Assembly: GCF_042653765.1 (NCBI RefSeq)
Contig: NZ_JBHSEZ010000014.1
Span: 3,255-67,254 of the forward strand
Source: Castellaniella denitrificans
GTDB lineage: Bacteria > Pseudomonadota > Gammaproteobacteria > Burkholderiales > Burkholderiaceae_B
DNA length: 64,000 bases
Reading direction: 5' to 3'
A program made the translations under genes and the position numbers. A model generated the notes under the pieces. That model made no database searches, was not told the DNA's origin, and worked only from the letters and a program-made list of their open reading frames with translations. Shown here one piece after another: positions 62,813-64,000 of this stretch (position 1 is the first letter of the stretch; each line of letters starts with the position of its first letter).

Positions 62813-63546
62813 GGCTTGAGCACCAACAGGCCCTCGACGGAACGAGACACCCAGGGCCGCTCGCTGCCGGTCGGCAGCGTGGCTGGATCGAGCTTCGCCG
62901 CCCAAGGCAACGACGCCTCGCGGCCGAGTTGCAGACACAGCCGCACGGTCTTGACGCTCGTGCAGTGTTGCAACAACTCGCGCAGCACGTCGGCGCGCAA
63001 GCTGTAAGCGCCCTCGACAAGTTCGCGGGCTTCCTGCAAGGGCTGGCGCACCCCGACTTCGCTCAACAGCTCCAGCAAGGCGCGTTCCGGCGCCGACACC
63101 TGCGGCGCCCCGCTGCGCTTCTCGAATGGGCCGACGTGTAGCAAGGCGGACGGCTGCTCGTCGAACAGGCGCTTGCGGCGGTACTCGGCCGGGAAGCGTT
63201 CGGTGAACCATTCCGGCAGACGGGCTGCCGTCCAGCCATACAGATGCAACACGGGTTGCTGCGACACGTACTGGCGCATGCCGTACCAGTCCAGCGCCGA
63301 CTTGCCGCCGACGTGCAACCCCTCGAACCGGCGCTGCAGCAGCAACAAACTGGGATGGAGCGCCAGAGTGTCGTTCGGGCGGCCGTACACCCCGCGGGCC
63401 AGGCGCGTGAGCCAGCCTGCCCGGACGTAGTGGACGGCTAGGTCGGCAGAGATGCTCAGCGCCGCCAAGTCCTCCGAGGTCAGCGGAGTTCCCGGTGCCA
63501 GCCGGGTGTAGAGGGCATTTAACTTGCTTGAAGTAGTCGTAGCCAT
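62809..63546 (-). CDS. AbiEi-type antitoxin/repressor (second system)
   Basis: A 245-residue antitoxin. The N-terminal winged helix is TSEDLAALSISADLAVHYVRAGWLTRLARGVYGRPND (about 18-55), followed by the AbiEi-like LLLLQRRFEGLHVGGKSALDWYG and the C-terminal SAPERALLELLSEVG. Full AbiEi proteins of this length bind inverted repeats upstream of their own operon. The ATG at 63546 is 7 nt after a -10 box; an upstream in-frame ATG at 63636 would precede that promoter. Confidence 0.82.
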   Translation of the reverse strand: MATTTSSKLNALYTRLAPGTPLTSEDLAALSISADLAVHYVRAGWLTRLARGVYGRPNDTLALHPSLLLLQRRFEGLHVGGKSALDWYGMRQYVSQQPVLHLYGWTAARLPEWFTERFPAEYRRKRLFDEQPSALLHVGPFEKRSGAPQVSAPERALLELLSEVGVRQPLQEARELVEGAYSLRADVLRELLQHCTSVKTVRLCLQLGREASLPWAAKLDPATLPTGSERPWVSRSVEGLLVLKP

Positions 63547-63553
63547 ACTACGA

Positions 63554-63582
63554 TTTCTACAACTTTCCCAAGCTGAAGTCAA
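63554..63582 (-). promoter_or_regulatory. Promoter of the second AbiE-type operon, probable leaderless start
   Basis: On the minus strand TTGACT (63582-63577), a 17-bp spacer and TAGAAA (63559-63554), then TCGTAGT and the ATG at 63546. No ribosome site is present, so the message should begin at or beside the start codon. Confidence 0.55.
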
Positions 63583-63754
63583 TTTGATATGGCGTTTCCA
63601 GTCGTAGTCTGGATACGATACTGACAACATATCCAAATACTCACCCCTTGGAAACAGCCGCGCGGGAAGCCGGTCGAGCGTCGTCTCCCCTGCCCCGCCT
63701 GAACCCCCGATCCCCCGCCATGAACGCCTCCAGCATGTGCGGGATCAACTTCTC

Positions 63755-63905
63755 TGTCAACGCCGGTTGAAAACTGACCCACTTTCGTCGGAATCGTCGG
63801 AGTAAAACTGACCCACCCCGGCGTCCAAAAAACCTAGTTCCTGATCTTGATATTCCCTGCTTTGCGCTTGTCCTTGAGTCGGTAGCTTTCCCCGGCAATC
63901 TGGGC
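63755..63905 (-). mobile_element. IS21-type element remnant: end repeats and IstB C terminus
   Basis: On the minus strand 63834-63905 encode the end of an IstB-type helper ATPase (QIAGESYRLKDKRKAG...IKIRN, stop). Beyond it, AAAACTGACCCAC occurs twice (63770-63782 and 63814-63826), the repeated terminal motif usual in IS21-type ends, and a TGTCAACG sequence at 63755 may be the outer tip. The rest of istB is missing: sequence identity to it stops near 63905, where another element seems to begin. Confidence 0.6.
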
Positions 63906-63961
63906 TTGCCCCACCTCTCCGGACAGATCAGATGGCATGATCATGCCTGGAGAGCAAAGCG

Positions 63962-64000
63962 ATGGCACGAAACAGAAGACATTTCACGGACGAGTTCAAG
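63962..64000 (+). CDS. Transposase OrfA-like protein, cut by window edge
   Basis: Only 13 codons are inside the window: MARNRRHFTDEFK. This N terminus is typical of IS3/IS911-type OrfA helix-turn-helix proteins (xRRxFTxEFKxxAV). An AGAGCAAAGCG ribosome-like site precedes the ATG. The preceding sequence from about 63907 (GCCCCACCTCTCCGGACAG) may be its terminal repeat, interrupting the IS21-type remnant. Confidence 0.6.
   Translation, partial: MARNRRHFTDEFK

Overview
The window is high-GC DNA (mostly G+C-rich third codon positions) with the gene style of a motile betaproteobacterium of the Burkholderiales, most likely Alcaligenaceae (Bordetella/Achromobacter relatives). This placement is inferred from the flagellins, the KtrAB, FabAB and MFS proteins and the codon bias; no rRNA or tRNA gene is present to fix it. 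Several short AT-rich stretches stand out as acquired DNA. The sequence carries one scaffold gap of ten Ns (30304-30313).

Layout. 1-13465 is housekeeping and transport: two MFS exporters, fabB-fabA, a FlhE-like protein behind a chemotaxis receptor, an NRDE protein, YqeY, an Old Yellow Enzyme relative, KtrA-KtrB potassium uptake and a HisJ/Q/M-type amino acid importer without an ATPase. 13500-28000 is a mosaic of accessory genes: an AbiE-type toxin-antitoxin pair, YchJ, a glutathione S-transferase and a decayed second copy of its tail, a PEBP protein, an AraC regulator, HigBA, an alcohol dehydrogenase, a Fic protein, a glycosyltransferase, a PD-(D/E)XK (Rpn-type) protein and a shrunken relative, an unknown AT-rich membrane protein, a complete two-ORF insertion sequence and a GIY-YIG protein.

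27190-31148 holds two outward-facing flagellin genes with a tyrosine recombinase between them. Exactly 100 bp of flagellin 5' coding sequence is present as an inverted repeat at both ends of the 1.7-kb segment. Only one end supplies a sigma-28 promoter, ribosome site and ATG. This looks like a candidate flagellin inversion switch, although the assembly gap at this spot calls for caution.

31258-44985 is a flagellin or surface-glycan modification locus. One GT9-like transferase faces a twelve-gene, tightly overlapping minus-strand operon. It contains a 1,468-residue multi-domain glycosyltransferase, an FdtA/FdtC/FdtB-type set for a dTDP-3-acylamino-3,6-dideoxyhexose, a CDP-glycerol-phosphotransferase-like enzyme, an Asp/Glu racemase-family protein, a methyltransferase, a DUF711 protein, two small nucleotidyltransferases and a SerK/SbnI-like small kinase. 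Together the last group reads like a pathway that phosphorylates, CMP-activates, methylates and transfers an amino-acid-like residue onto a glycan by a phosphodiester, comparable in logic to the Clostridioides difficile type A flagellin modification.

45110-57794 returns to core functions: an HD-GYP receptor with a SUOX-fold partner, a lipid A acyltransferase, a beta-CASP RNase-like protein with a LOG protein, a thioesterase, DbpA helicase, a ruined YcaQ-like gene, a secreted amidohydrolase, an AraC regulator and an NTF2-like protein. 57881-64000 is accessory again: a second Fic protein, a GntR-TauE-DUF1634 operon, a second AbiE-type pair, and a stack of insertion-sequence remnants at the right edge.

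Four accessory regulators or toxin/antitoxin genes have a -10 box 5-7 nt before the start codon and no ribosome site, so they are probably read from leaderless messages.
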